Source: Desulfovirgula sp. (GTDB taxonomy: Bacteria > Bacillota > Desulfotomaculia > Desulfotomaculales > Nap2-2B). Taken from it: 64,000 bases of DNA. The DNA lies in NCBI GenBank assembly GCA_020725585.1, contig DYES01000028.1, positions 1 to 64,000 of the forward strand. Reading direction: 5' to 3'. The stretch's first letter is position 1, and each line of letters opens with the position of its first letter. The notes under the pieces were generated by a model that saw nothing but the letters and a program-made list of their open reading frames with translations, ran no database searches and was not told where the DNA came from. Positions 8,867 through 17,794 of this stretch are shown here, piece after piece. A program made the translations under genes and the position numbers.

Positions 8867-10117
8867 TTAGACCCACCCTCTGGCCTTGACGGCCTCTTCG
8901 ATCCGCCGCAAAGCTTTCACCCAGGCAGCCATGCGCATGCTGATCTCTTTCTCCCGGGCAATCCGGTAAACTTGCCCGTAAACCTGCTTAAAGATAATGT
9001 CATACCGCTTCTGCACTTCTTCTTCGGTCCAGTAGTGATCGTACAGACCCTGCACCCTCTCCAGGTGCGCGATGGCAGCTCCCCCGCCGTTAGCCAGAAT
9101 ATCCGGCACCAAAAAGACGCCTTTGGAAAGAAGGATCTGCTCGCCTTCGGGAGTGGTGGGGCCGTTTGCCGCTTCCACCACGATCCGCGCCCTGACCCGG
9201 GAAGCATTTTCTTCAGTGAGGACGCTTTGCACGGCGGCCGGGATCAGGACGTCGCAATCAAGCTCGAGCAGTTCTTCGTTGGTTATTGCGGCCGCCCCGG
9301 AAAAACCCTGCACTTTTCCAGATTCTCTTACATGATCAAATACCTCGTCGGGATTTAAACCTTCGGGACGGAAAATTGCACCATAAACATCGCTGACAGC
9401 AATAATTTTCGCCCCCTGCTCAAAAAGCAGGCGGGCCGCCCAGGAGCCGACCTTGCCGAAACCCTGGACGGCCACCCGCAAGCCTTTCATCTCCATCCCC
9501 AAAACCCTGCAGGTCTCGCGAACGGAAAACATGACACCCAGGCCGGTAGCCGAGGGGCGGCCCTCCGACCCGCCCAGCACGAGAGCTTTTCCGCTGATGG
9601 CCGCCGGATCGTGCCTTAAACCGTGCATCTGCTCCCACTCGTCGAGCATCCAGCTCATGGTCCGCTCGTCAGTGCCAAGATCGGCCCCGGGAAAGTCCTG
9701 CCAGCTGCCCACCAGGGGGGCGATGGCCCTGATGTAGGCGCGGCAGAGCCTTTCCAGTTCAGCGGTCGAAAGGCTTGCCGGATTACAGATTACGCCGCCC
9801 TTGCCCCCACCTGCGGGAAGACCGTTGAGGGAATTTTTCACGGTCATCCAGAGAGCGAGTGCCTTCACATCGTCAAGGGTTTCTTCCGGGTGGAATCTGG
9901 TGCCGCCGCGGATTGGTCCCAGGGCATGGCAGTGGTGAACCCGGAAACCGGTAAAAATTTTTACGGAACCGTCATCCATTCGAACGGGAAAAGTAACAAT
10001 AAAAACGCGTTGGGGCTCTTTGAGCAGGGCCAGCACGGCAGGATCCAGTCCGGCTATTTTGGACGCTTCTTCCAGCTGTTCAATTGCCGTCTCCCAAGCC
10101 GAAGAATATCGGGCCAT
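8867..10117 (-). CDS. gdhA: Glu/Leu/Phe/Val dehydrogenase
   Basis: A 416-residue amino acid dehydrogenase performing NAD(P)-dependent reversible oxidative deamination. MTVKNSLNGLPAGGGKGGV contains the substrate-binding K94 and catalytic K106; GGTRFHPEET precedes them. The Rossmann motif GFGKVGSWAARLLFEQGA starts the coenzyme domain, and VVEAANGPTTPEG follows. The length fits hexameric glutamate dehydrogenase. It is the first gene of the block, and with kor would feed 2-oxoglutarate to succinyl-CoA if glutamate is the substrate. Confidence 0.93.
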   Translation of the reverse strand: MARYSSAWETAIEQLEEASKIAGLDPAVLALLKEPQRVFIVTFPVRMDDGSVKIFTGFRVHHCHALGPIRGGTRFHPEETLDDVKALALWMTVKNSLNGLPAGGGKGGVICNPASLSTAELERLCRAYIRAIAPLVGSWQDFPGADLGTDERTMSWMLDEWEQMHGLRHDPAAISGKALVLGGSEGRPSATGLGVMFSVRETCRVLGMEMKGLRVAVQGFGKVGSWAARLLFEQGAKIIAVSDVYGAIFRPEGLNPDEVFDHVRESGKVQGFSGAAAITNEELLELDCDVLIPAAVQSVLTEENASRVRARIVVEAANGPTTPEGEQILLSKGVFLVPDILANGGGAAIAHLERVQGLYDHYWTEEEVQKRYDIIFKQVYGQVYRIAREKEISMRMAAWVKALRRIEEAVKARGWV

Positions 10118-10479
10118 TTTTCCGTCCCTTTCGAGTTAATCAAAAAAGTCAGTTTTTCATATCGTGAAATGAATTTTCATAACTCAAATTTTATAGAAAG
10201 TAATTCTCTCAAGGGAAGCCTGTCAAACACGAAAAAGCTTTAAAATAACCAAATAAATAAATTGGCCGTTCATTTATCTCCGCCAGGCTTTCTCTTTTGC
10301 ATCCTCACTCCGGAATATAGAGGACGAAATAGATGCCAGATCCGCCGGGCATCAGGCCCAAAAGGTGAAGGCCAAAAGCAAAAATTCTTGACAGCCTTCC
10401 GCCTTTCGATTAAGCTAAAAAATAGAAAAAAGAGCTACTTTAAATAAAATTAAAAGCAATCCTGAGGGAGAGACCAGCA
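10118..10479. other. Divergent intergenic region gdhA / fmdB
   Basis: This 362-base AT-rich stretch separates the divergent gdhA and zinc-ribbon genes. On the minus strand a TTGACA sits at 10221-10226, but no well-spaced TATAAT-like box follows. On the plus strand a TTGACA at 10388-10393 is followed 17 bases later by taagct, a weak -10. Both are only candidate promoters. No gene was seen. Confidence 0.35.
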
Positions 10480-10722
10480 ATGCCAATTTACGAATTCAGA
10501 TGCGCTGTCTGCGGCCAGCTTTTTGAAAAATTGTGCCCGATGGGTGAAACGGGTGAAAACATTGCCTGCCCGAACTGTGGAAAGCCGGGGCCGCGCCGGG
10601 TGATGAGCAGCTTTTGCGCCCACGGCAAAAAAAGCGATAACGGGGGCTCGGATCTCGGCGGGGGCGGAGGAGGCGGCTGCGCCGGCTGCAGCTCGACAAG
10701 CTGCGCCACCTGCGGTCATTAA
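10480..10722 (+). CDS. FmdB-family zinc ribbon protein
   Basis: An 80-residue protein opening MPIYEFRCAVCGQLFEKLCPMGE, the FmdB zinc-ribbon pattern, with CPNCGKPGPRRVMSS providing the second CxxC. The tail is glycine-rich followed by CAGCSSTSCATCGH, adding four cysteines as in many FmdB homologues. A gagggaga site precedes the ATG. FmdB was linked to amide/formamide metabolism in early work, but the family is broad and no pathway can be named here. Confidence 0.9.
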   Translation: MPIYEFRCAVCGQLFEKLCPMGETGENIACPNCGKPGPRRVMSSFCAHGKKSDNGGSDLGGGGGGGCAGCSSTSCATCGH

Positions 10723-10784
10723 AAGTTAATCCCGCCGTCCAGCGGCAATTTTTTAGAAATGGCGCAGGCTACCTGAAAGGCTAA

Positions 10785-10832
10785 AAATAAAAAACGTGGG
10801 GAATGCGTAACAGCACCCACGTTTTAATTATT
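10785..10832. terminator. Bidirectional terminator
   Basis: The stem aaaacgtggg (10791-10800) pairs with cccacgtttt (10816-10825). A T-rich run follows on the plus strand (ttttaattatttt), and on the minus strand (ttttttattttt). It serves the convergent zinc-ribbon and LysM genes. Confidence 0.85.
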
Positions 10833-10868
10833 TTGACGGCTCGCAACAGAACCGGCGCGAAAACAAAG

Positions 10869-11963
10869 TTAAATGCACCGGAAATCCACATCATCGAGGG
10901 CCACCGTGTTGTTGTTGTCCGGCGCCGGGGTAAAGACGAAGCGCACCTCCGCCCGGGCCGTCCCCACGGGGCTTAAGCCGGTAGTTAAACTGTATAAAGT
11001 GTATCTTTCCGGGATGACCGTTTGGGTAAAAACAGGGTCGGCGCGGCTGATAAACCGGCCGGCGGCGTCGTAGAAAAAGATGGTGGCGCTCAAAGTAAAA
11101 TTCCCGCGCGGTGGAGTTTGCGGTATTTCCCGCGCCCAGAACCGCAACTGGTAGAGCCGACCCGGCAGGCCTACTACCGATTGGCTAAGCGTGGCCTGCT
11201 CCGTGTGCGCCGCCCCCATTTCGGCGGCAAAGCTTCCCGATTTGGCTATCCGGGTGCGGAATAAATTCGTCCCGTTCCAGTAGACGAGAGTGTTCTGATT
11301 CCGCCACTGTTCAAAGCCGGGATCGGCCAAAAGGTTTCCGGGAGGACAAAAATCCGGCGACGGGGTGGAAACGGGTGCAGGCGGCGGCGTCGGCACGGCG
11401 GCCGGCCGAATGCGAACAACAATGGGAACCGACCGGTTGCGCAATTCTTCGGCCACGTTGTAGCCGCGGATGGTGACCAGCCCCGGATCGATCAAACGAC
11501 CCGCGTTATCGCGCTGGTCCCAGGCAACGCTAAAACTTTGTGCTTCCCCCGGCTGAAGGGTAACCCGGCCGGTTACCTGCGGAAAAGCCTGGGTTGCCGA
11601 CCAGCGCCAGATTTCCCGCCCTTCCCGGAAGGCGGCGAAGTCAAAGCGCTGGCCCGTCCGGTAAGTAAGGGTGACCGGCGCGGAGGAAATATTTGCCTTG
11701 ACCAGCGAAAGCCGGATCGTTTCCCCGCGTAAATACCGGGGTCTATCCGTTCCAATAATATGTAAGATGCTGTTAAAAAGGCGGGCGGCAAAAGGGTCCG
11801 CCCCTTCGCTGACGCCCGGGGCGGCGATGTTCAGCTTCATCCCCACCGTAAGCAGATTCGGGTCCGGGATATCGTTTAGTTCCAGTATCCTCTCGACCGT
11901 CGTATTGTAGCGCCGGGCAATTTCGTAAAGCGTATCCCCCGGTTGAACAGTGTGTACAAGCAA
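10869..11963 (-). CDS. LysM and BsuPI domain protein
   Basis: A roughly 364-residue protein. It starts with a LysM domain ([42 protein letters not shown]), then a BsuPI-like beta domain (YLRGETIRLSLVKANISSAPVTLTY through ITIRGYNV-like text), a proline-rich linker, and a C-terminal jelly-roll-like domain starting NLLADPGFEQWRN. There is no clear signal peptide. The likely start is TTG at 11963, nine bases after aaggaga; the TTG at 11987 has no suitable site. It probably binds peptidoglycan or the spore coat, but its function is not known. Confidence 0.8.
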   Translation of the reverse strand: MLVHTVQPGDTLYEIARRYNTTVERILELNDIPDPNLLTVGMKLNIAAPGVSEGADPFAARLFNSILHIIGTDRPRYLRGETIRLSLVKANISSAPVTLTYRTGQRFDFAAFREGREIWRWSATQAFPQVTGRVTLQPGEAQSFSVAWDQRDNAGRLIDPGLVTIRGYNVAEELRNRSVPIVVRIRPAAVPTPPPAPVSTPSPDFCPPGNLLADPGFEQWRNQNTLVYWNGTNLFRTRIAKSGSFAAEMGAAHTEQATLSQSVVGLPGRLYQLRFWAREIPQTPPRGNFTLSATIFFYDAAGRFISRADPVFTQTVIPERYTLYSLTTGLSPVGTARAEVRFVFTPAPDNNNTVALDDVDFRCI

Positions 11964-12102
11964 AAAACCCACTCTCCTTCTCTTCAAAATCGTTCTAAGT
12001 TATAATATCCTATGTTTACAGAGCAAGAAGAGTGAGTTTTGGTCACACTTTGGAGCAAGGCCCCATCTCCTGGTTCCCCGAGAATAACCGGCGTACGACG
12101 CT

Positions 12103-12621
12103 CTATCCCCAACCGGCCAGGACGGCTTCGCCGGCCGCTAAAGACGCCTGCACGTCAATGATCCGCTGGTTGCGCGAGCCGCGGAAAGGAAGCGCCAGGT
12201 CCCGCTGGGCCGCCACGTAAGGGCCGTCAACGAGATAATTTGACTCCTCGACGAGCCGCCTGATTTCCAAATCGGTTTTGGCCAGTTCCAATAACTTTTC
12301 CCAGGTATAGCCGGTATAGGTGACCACATCCATCCCCCGCTCCCGAACCGCCCCGGCCAGGAGGGCCAGCGGCCCGGCCTGCAGAAAGGGCTCCCCCCCG
12401 GAAAGGGTGACGCCTTTGAGCAGCGGGTTGGCTTTTATTTGTTCCAACAGTTCATCCACTGTCATCTCCGTTCCGCCGGCGGGGTCCCATGTCTGGGGGT
12501 TCTGGCAGCCCGGGCAGCGGTGGGGACACCCCTGGGCAAAAATAACAAAGCGCAGCCCCGGTCCGTCCACCACGCTTTCTTTTACGATGCCGGCTACTTT
12601 AATAACCGCTGCGTGACACAC
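12103..12621 (-). CDS. nrdG: Anaerobic ribonucleotide reductase activating protein
   Basis: A 172-residue radical SAM activase. CPHRCPGCQNP holds the CxxxCxxC cluster motif, preceded by SVVDGPGLRFVIFAQG, and followed by TLSGGEPFLQ, which binds SAM. It abstracts hydrogen from the glycyl-radical site of NrdD. The start is GTG at 12621 with ggagg eight bases upstream; an upstream ATG at 12714 would add 31 residues without family support. It sits about 100 bases downstream of nrdD. Confidence 0.93.
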   Translation of the reverse strand: MCHAAVIKVAGIVKESVVDGPGLRFVIFAQGCPHRCPGCQNPQTWDPAGGTEMTVDELLEQIKANPLLKGVTLSGGEPFLQAGPLALLAGAVRERGMDVVTYTGYTWEKLLELAKTDLEIRRLVEESNYLVDGPYVAAQRDLALPFRGSRNQRIIDVQASLAAGEAVLAGWG

Positions 12622-12727
12622 AATTCGTTCCTCCAGCAGCCGCACAACTGCACGGCAAAACTCGACAAGGGGAGGATAGCCGTTCCTGCCCCTTTCCTGT
12701 TGGCTGTGCCTCACCGGCTCAATTTGC

Positions 12728-14740
12728 CTACCTGTGCACCAGCCGGTCGTTTAATTCCCGCACCTTGCTGTCGTTAAAGCGGTCCACCGTGCTTAAGTAG
12801 CCGGTGATCCGGCGGACCCGGCGGATATCGGGAGAGCCGCAGCGCGGGCAGGTCGCCTCGCTGATCACGCCCAGCAGGCTGCACCCGCAGCAAAAATCGA
12901 CGGGATAGTTGACGCCGGCGTAGCCCATGTCGCAGGCCGCCATGTGCCGGACAATGGTAAGCAGCGCCTCCGGGTTATGCTCGGGCGGGGAGGCCATCTC
13001 CACGTAGCTGATGTGGCCGGCGTTGCAGTATTTGTGGTAAGGCCCCTCCAGCCGGATCTTATCAAAGCTGCTGATGGGGTAGTAAACCGGGATGTGGAAC
13101 GAATTGGTGTAGTAGTCCCGGTTGGTCACTCCGGGGATAATCCCGAACTCTTTGCGGTCCAGCTTGACGAAGCGGCCGGACAACCCTTCCGCCGGCGTAC
13201 CCAGCAAGGTGTAGTTCAGATTAAAGCGTTCAGCGGCTTCGTCCACCTTTTTGCGCAGGAAGTCAACGATCTCCTGGCCCAGGGCCTGGGCGTCAGCGCT
13301 TTGTCCGTGGTGGTAGCCCGTCAGCGCCACCAGCGCCTCGGCCAGGCCGATGAAACCGACCGCCAGTGTCCCGTTGACGATGGCCGGCTCTATGGAATCC
13401 TCCGGCTTGAGCCCTTCCGAGCCCAGGTAAAGCCCCTGCCCCATGACGAAGGGGAGGTCCTTTACCTTTAGTTTACACTGCACCTTAAAACGGTGGTACA
13501 GCTGGTTGACGACCAGTTCCACAGTCTCCTCCAACAGCCGGTAAAACATCGGCAGATTACGCTCGGCCCTGATCCCCAGCCGGGGCAAATTGATGGTGGT
13601 GAAGGACAGGTTCCCCCGCCCGGTGGTCACCTCCGGCCCCCGCCGGTTGGCCATTACCCGGGAGCGGCAGCCCATGTAGGCCACCTGGTCGCCGTAAGGG
13701 CGGTTAAACGAAGAATCCATAAAGCTGAAAGTCGGGTTTAAGCGCTTGCTGGCCACCCGGACGGCCAGTTTAAACAGGTCGTAATTGGGATCGCCGGGAT
13801 CAAAATTGACCCCTTTCTGCAGGCGGAAGATAATGTTGGGAAAAATGGGGTTTTCCCCGCGCCCTAAACCCGCCTCGTAGGCCAGCAGCAGGTTGCGGGT
13901 GACCTTTCGCCCGGCCTCCGAGGTGTCGGTCCCCAGGTTGATGGAAGAAAAAGGCACCTGGCTGCCCGCCCGAGAATGCATGCTATTGAGATTATATACC
14001 AGAGCTTCCATTGCCTGGAAGACCTCGTTTTCATCGGCGCTTTCCATGAAAGGCGCCATCTGCCGATCAAAGAAAGGAAAGGACTGGCCGCCGAACATGT
14101 CGTTTTGCGAGCTCTGCAGGATGATGGCCGCTAAGGCGGTGGCCGAGTTGGGCCTTTTCGGGGGCCGGATGTACCCGTGGCCGTTGTTGAACCCCTCGGA
14201 GAGCAGCCTGTCCAACGGCAGTTGGAGGCAGTTTAAGGTTTTTCCGTACCAGCTCAGGTCGTGAATGTGAATGTCCCCCCGGCTATGCGCAGCTGAAAAA
14301 TTATCGTCCAGAAGGCGGGTGAGGTAGTACCGGCTGCTGGCCGCGCTGGCGATCTGGAGCATTTTGGCCGAAGGGGAGTTGCCCACGTTGGCGTTTTCCC
14401 GGTCGGTTTCTTTAATGATTTCCTCCACCACGTCCATCAGTTCGCCTTTGGCCTCGCGGATGCGGGTGCGCCTGTCCCGGTACAGAATGTAGGCTTTGGC
14501 CGTCCGGGCGTGGCCGGCCTCGATCAGGACTTTTTCGACAATGTCCTGCACGTCTTCTACGCCGAAGACTTGCCCGTTGTAGCGTGTTTTCAGCATTTTC
14601 AGCACTTCGATGGTCAATTCCAGGGCCGTCTGGCGGTCCTCGCCGCCCACGGCGCGGGCCGCCTTGAAAATGGCGTCGGTGATTTTCGTTTCGTCAAAGG
14701 GCACTTCCCGGCCGTCCCGTTTACGAATTACTTTAAACAA
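12728..14740 (-). CDS. nrdD: Anaerobic ribonucleoside-triphosphate reductase
   Basis: A 670-residue class III ribonucleotide reductase making deoxynucleotides without oxygen. An ATP-cone (KRDGREVPFDETKI) opens the protein. A C-terminal zinc site is formed by CCGCSLLG ... CPRCG, followed by RRITGYLSTVDRFN, where glycine about 647 carries the radical. The catalytic core and length are intact. The gene lies between nrdR and nrdG, an arrangement consistent with NrdR repression. Confidence 0.96.
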   Translation of the reverse strand: MFKVIRKRDGREVPFDETKITDAIFKAARAVGGEDRQTALELTIEVLKMLKTRYNGQVFGVEDVQDIVEKVLIEAGHARTAKAYILYRDRRTRIREAKGELMDVVEEIIKETDRENANVGNSPSAKMLQIASAASSRYYLTRLLDDNFSAAHSRGDIHIHDLSWYGKTLNCLQLPLDRLLSEGFNNGHGYIRPPKRPNSATALAAIILQSSQNDMFGGQSFPFFDRQMAPFMESADENEVFQAMEALVYNLNSMHSRAGSQVPFSSINLGTDTSEAGRKVTRNLLLAYEAGLGRGENPIFPNIIFRLQKGVNFDPGDPNYDLFKLAVRVASKRLNPTFSFMDSSFNRPYGDQVAYMGCRSRVMANRRGPEVTTGRGNLSFTTINLPRLGIRAERNLPMFYRLLEETVELVVNQLYHRFKVQCKLKVKDLPFVMGQGLYLGSEGLKPEDSIEPAIVNGTLAVGFIGLAEALVALTGYHHGQSADAQALGQEIVDFLRKKVDEAAERFNLNYTLLGTPAEGLSGRFVKLDRKEFGIIPGVTNRDYYTNSFHIPVYYPISSFDKIRLEGPYHKYCNAGHISYVEMASPPEHNPEALLTIVRHMAACDMGYAGVNYPVDFCCGCSLLGVISEATCPRCGSPDIRRVRRITGYLSTVDRFNDSKVRELNDRLVHR

Positions 14741-14868
14741 AGTCAGTTCCTCCTTAAAAACAGGGATTGGAGATTAGGGATTAGGGATAATGAATAGTGA
14801 TTGAATAACCGTCCCAGTCATTAAACCCCTGGGCCAGGTATTGGTACTGTGATTAGGGGGGTTACAGT

Positions 14869-15339
14869 TTACTGATTGCCGACAACCTGGTGGTTGAGCA
14901 GCTTTTCGATCTCCCGCACGAAGCCGTGGACGTCCTTAAACTCGCGGTAAACCGAGGCAAAGCGCACGTAGGCCACCTCATCCAGGGCGCGCAGCCTTTC
15001 CATCACCAGCTCGCCGATCTCCCGACTGGCCACCTCCAGCTCCGCCCGGACGCGCAGTTCTTTCTCCAGCTCGTCCGCCAGTTCGTGAATGCGGGCGGCG
15101 GCGACGGGCCGCTTCCGGCAGGCCAGAGTTAAGCCGGCCAGGAGCTTGCCGCGGTCAAAGGGCTCGCGGCGGCCGTCCTTTTTCACCACCATCAGCGGGA
15201 CTTCGTCAATCCGTTCGTAGGTGGTAAAACGCCGTCCGCACCGGGTACATTCCCGCCGGCGGCGAATCACGCAACCGTCTTCGGCCGGGCGGGAATCGAG
15301 CACTTTCGTTTCCTCGTTTTTGCAAAACGGACAGCGCAT
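14869..15339 (-). CDS. nrdR: Transcriptional repressor NrdR
   Basis: A 156-residue zinc-ribbon/ATP-cone repressor of ribonucleotide reductase genes. The zinc ribbon is MRCPFCKNEETKVLDSR with CTRCGRRFTTYE, and the ATP-cone begins VVKKDGRREPFDRGKL. The ATG at 15339 starts the canonical protein; the frame extends upstream by 23 non-conserved residues. It precedes nrdD-nrdG on the same strand, and NrdR-box-like sites lie about 145 bases upstream. Confidence 0.95.
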   Translation of the reverse strand: MRCPFCKNEETKVLDSRPAEDGCVIRRRRECTRCGRRFTTYERIDEVPLMVVKKDGRREPFDRGKLLAGLTLACRKRPVAAARIHELADELEKELRVRAELEVASREIGELVMERLRALDEVAYVRFASVYREFKDVHGFVREIEKLLNHQVVGNQ

Positions 15340-15483
15340 AGACAACCAGCCCTTCTTTAAAGCCGCTGAAAACAAACCTGCCGGCCTTTTGCCAAAGGGT
15401 CCCCGCAAGGCCCTCTCAAGAACCCGGCCGCAAAAACCGCCCCCGTTATTTTTTCGGCGGGAACAGCGGCAGAGTAATTTTTA

Positions 15484-15531
15484 ATAAAACATATAGTATA
15501 ACCCTCTTTGCCATTATACTATATATTGTTA
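15484..15531 (-). promoter_or_regulatory. Pair of NrdR boxes with promoter -10
   Basis: Two 16-bp sites resemble the NrdR box (consensus acactatatatagtgt): 15484-15499 (ataaaacatatagtat) and 15516-15531 (atactatatattgtta). The second matches 10 of 11 core positions. Their starts are 32 bp apart, about three helical turns, as in known paired NrdR boxes. On the minus strand a TATAAT overlaps the 15516 site. This implies autoregulated nrdR and probably repression of the downstream nrdD-nrdG. Confidence 0.75.
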
Positions 15532-15573
15532 TTCAGAGAAAAGCAGGGAATTGCGCCAAAACTCGCTGCCGAC

Positions 15574-15600
15574 AAAAGAAGGAAGACATAGTCTTCCTTT
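15574..15600 (-). terminator. Terminator of the DMT-family gene
   Basis: A stem of ggaagac (15581-15587) and gtcttcc (15591-15597) has a 3-base loop, flanked by aaaagaa and ttttgct. On the minus strand it is followed by ttcttttg, downstream of the transporter gene ending at 15640. Confidence 0.65.
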
Positions 15601-15639
15601 TGCTTTAAATAACGTTTTATTCTTACGTTTTATTCTTGT

Positions 15640-16548
15640 TTATTCTTTCCGGGAGGCAACCATAAAAAGGTAGACGCCGCAAATGATCATTACCCCGCCG
15701 GCCACCTGCAAAAGCGCCGGCACCTCCCCTAAAAAAACCAGGGCCAGGATGGTGGCTCCAACCGGCTCCCCCAAAAAGGCCACCGAAACAACGGCGGCTT
15801 TTAAGTAGCCCAGAACCCAGTTGAAAAGAGTGTGGCCGAAAATTGTGGGAACCACCGCCAGGGCCAGAAAACAAAGCCAGGTGGCCGCCGGGTAGGGGTA
15901 AAGGGGCGAACCCAGCGCCAGGGCCATCACCAATAGGGCCAGCGCGCTTACCCCGTAAACCAGAAAGATGTAGGGAAAAAGGGAAAGGCGCTGGCGCAGG
16001 CGGCGCCCGATAAGCATGTAGCCGGCGATAAACATGGCCCCGGCGAGGGCCAGAAAATCCCCCCACAGAGCCTGGCCGCCGACGCGAAAGTCGCTAAACC
16101 CGATGACCACGCTCCCCAATATGGCCAGAAGGCCGTAGAGCAAAGATTTCGCCGGCACCCTCTCCTTCAGGAAAATCCAGGATCCGGCCACTACGAAAAG
16201 TGGCTGCATGGTCACCAGCACCGTGGAACTGGCCACCGAAGTGTAGCTGAGCGAATAAATCCAGGTAAAAAAGTGCAGGGCGAGAAAAAGGCCGCTGCCC
16301 GCGGCCACGATCATTTCACGCCGGCCCAGCGCGGCCAGTTCCGCCCGCCCCTCCCGGGAAAGGGCCAGGGGGGCCAGCAAGACGGTGGTCAGGCCCATCC
16401 GGTAAAAGGCAATCACCAGCGGCGGCGCCGCGGCCAGCTTGGTAAACAGGGAGCCAAAGGAAATCCCCACAATGCCCAGTACGATCACCAGGTAGGGATT
16501 TACCGCCGGCCGCGGCGGCGCCGCGAGGCTTGCCGGACTCTTCATCAT
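15640..16548 (-). CDS. DMT-family (EamA) transporter
   Basis: A 302-residue protein with about ten hydrophobic segments in two EamA repeats; FYRMGLTTVLLAPLAL and SVAFLGEPVGATILALVFLGE are typical. The family exports amino acids, nucleosides or other metabolites. It is the last gene of the minus-strand block containing the DAO-family oxidoreductase and ornithine-cyclodeaminase-like gene, so it may move a related substrate or product. It starts at ATG 16548 after ggagg. Confidence 0.9.
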   Translation of the reverse strand: MMKSPASLAAPPRPAVNPYLVIVLGIVGISFGSLFTKLAAAPPLVIAFYRMGLTTVLLAPLALSREGRAELAALGRREMIVAAGSGLFLALHFFTWIYSLSYTSVASSTVLVTMQPLFVVAGSWIFLKERVPAKSLLYGLLAILGSVVIGFSDFRVGGQALWGDFLALAGAMFIAGYMLIGRRLRQRLSLFPYIFLVYGVSALALLVMALALGSPLYPYPAATWLCFLALAVVPTIFGHTLFNWVLGYLKAAVVSVAFLGEPVGATILALVFLGEVPALLQVAGGVMIICGVYLFMVASRKE

Positions 16549-16603
16549 ACCGTGTCCTCCGTGTCCTCTTCAATAAGTAATACGTAATGTTATTGACGCA
16601 ATG

Positions 16604-17761
16604 TCATACGCACGCCGGTTCGGGAATCAAGTTCCCCGTTTTAAAACGTTCGACGTTGAACGCCGACACGTCGATGCTCGGTTGCTGCCCGGTGATGATC
16701 TCCGCCATAATCTTGCCCACAATGGGCCCCAGCATGAAGCCGTGCCCGCTCCAGCCGATATCCAGGTAAAATCCTTCGATCCCGGGCACGCCGCCCAAAA
16801 TTGCCTGGGAGTCCGGGGTCATGTCGTAAAGGCCGGCCCACTGCCTGATGACCCGCGCTTCTTTTAAGACGGGCAGGTGAAAGGTAATCTTTTTGGAAAC
16901 GTCTTCTAAAAACTGCCATGTGGAGCGCTGGTTAAAGTCCTTCACCTCGTGCTGCGGGTCGCCTACGCCCATGAGAACGCTGCCGTGCGGCGTCTGCTTA
17001 AAATAGGTGCCGTGTTGGAAGGAAATCACCATGCAAGGGATGAACATCTCCAGCGGTTCGGTTACCAGGATCTGGTGCCGTTCAGGATAAAGGGGAACGT
17101 CCAGGCCCACCATTTTCGCCACTATTCCCCCGTGGGGCCCGGCGGCATTCACCACCACTGGTGTTTCGATCACTTCCCCCTTGCTGGTTCTTACGCCCCG
17201 CACCTTGTCTCTTGCGAGCAGGATGTCCACTGCCTCCGTGCCGGTCTGGATTTCCACCCCCAGCCTCTGGGCGGCCCGCGCATAGGCGTACGTAACCTGC
17301 CAGGGGTTGGCGTGCCCGTCCCGTTTGTTGAACGAGCCCCCCAAAACGCCCTCCAAAGATAAGGAGGGGACAATTTCCCGGATTTCCTCCGGGCTTAAAA
17401 TTTGCGTCCCGGCTCCCGCCAGCTCCTCCTGCAAACGGGCGTTTTTAGCGAGCTGTTCCAGCTGGGAGGGGGAGTAGGCCAGCATCAAATAACCCCCCTG
17501 AAACAGCTCAAGGTCGTGGGGGTAGGCAAGCTCTTCGGCCAGCTCTTCGAACATGCGGATGCTGGCGGCGGCCAGGCGAATGTTTACCGCGGTGCCGAAC
17601 TGGTGGCGAAAACCCGCGGCGGACCGCCCGGTGCCGCCGCTGGCGAGGTATTCCTTCTCCAGCAGGACGGTGCGCGGGCAGCCGTATTTCGCCAGGTGAT
17701 AGGCGATGGAGCAGCCGTGGATTCCTCCCCCGATGATCACCGCGTCCGCTGTCTTGCGAAT
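16604..17761 (-). CDS. DAO-family FAD-dependent oxidoreductase (sarcosine/proline oxidase beta type)
   Basis: A roughly 385-residue flavoprotein. The FAD site is VIIGGGIHGCSIAYHLAKYG, and GGTGRSAAGFRHQFG, VVNAAGPHGG and DIGWSGHGFMLGP follow, as in sarcosine oxidase beta and the beta subunits of dye-linked proline dehydrogenases. It probably oxidises a secondary amine or amino acid to an imine. The GTG at 17740 cuts off the first FAD-binding beta strand and lacks a ribosome binding site. The only well-placed start is ATT at 17761, six bases after agaggtga; no ATG/GTG/TTG exists before the upstream stop. Confidence 0.85.
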   Translation of the reverse strand: MRKTADAVIIGGGIHGCSIAYHLAKYGCPRTVLLEKEYLASGGTGRSAAGFRHQFGTAVNIRLAAASIRMFEELAEELAYPHDLELFQGGYLMLAYSPSQLEQLAKNARLQEELAGAGTQILSPEEIREIVPSLSLEGVLGGSFNKRDGHANPWQVTYAYARAAQRLGVEIQTGTEAVDILLARDKVRGVRTSKGEVIETPVVVNAAGPHGGIVAKMVGLDVPLYPERHQILVTEPLEMFIPCMVISFQHGTYFKQTPHGSVLMGVGDPQHEVKDFNQRSTWQFLEDVSKKITFHLPVLKEARVIRQWAGLYDMTPDSQAILGGVPGIEGFYLDIGWSGHGFMLGPIVGKIMAEIITGQQPSIDVSAFNVERFKTGNLIPEPACV

Positions 17762-17794
17762 GTTAAATCACCTCTTCTTTGTAAAATTATCACG

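Noticed and set aside
14741-14868. Second NrdR operator directly upstream of nrdD
   Set aside because: The gap contains gattaggg-type repeats but nothing resembling the NrdR box.
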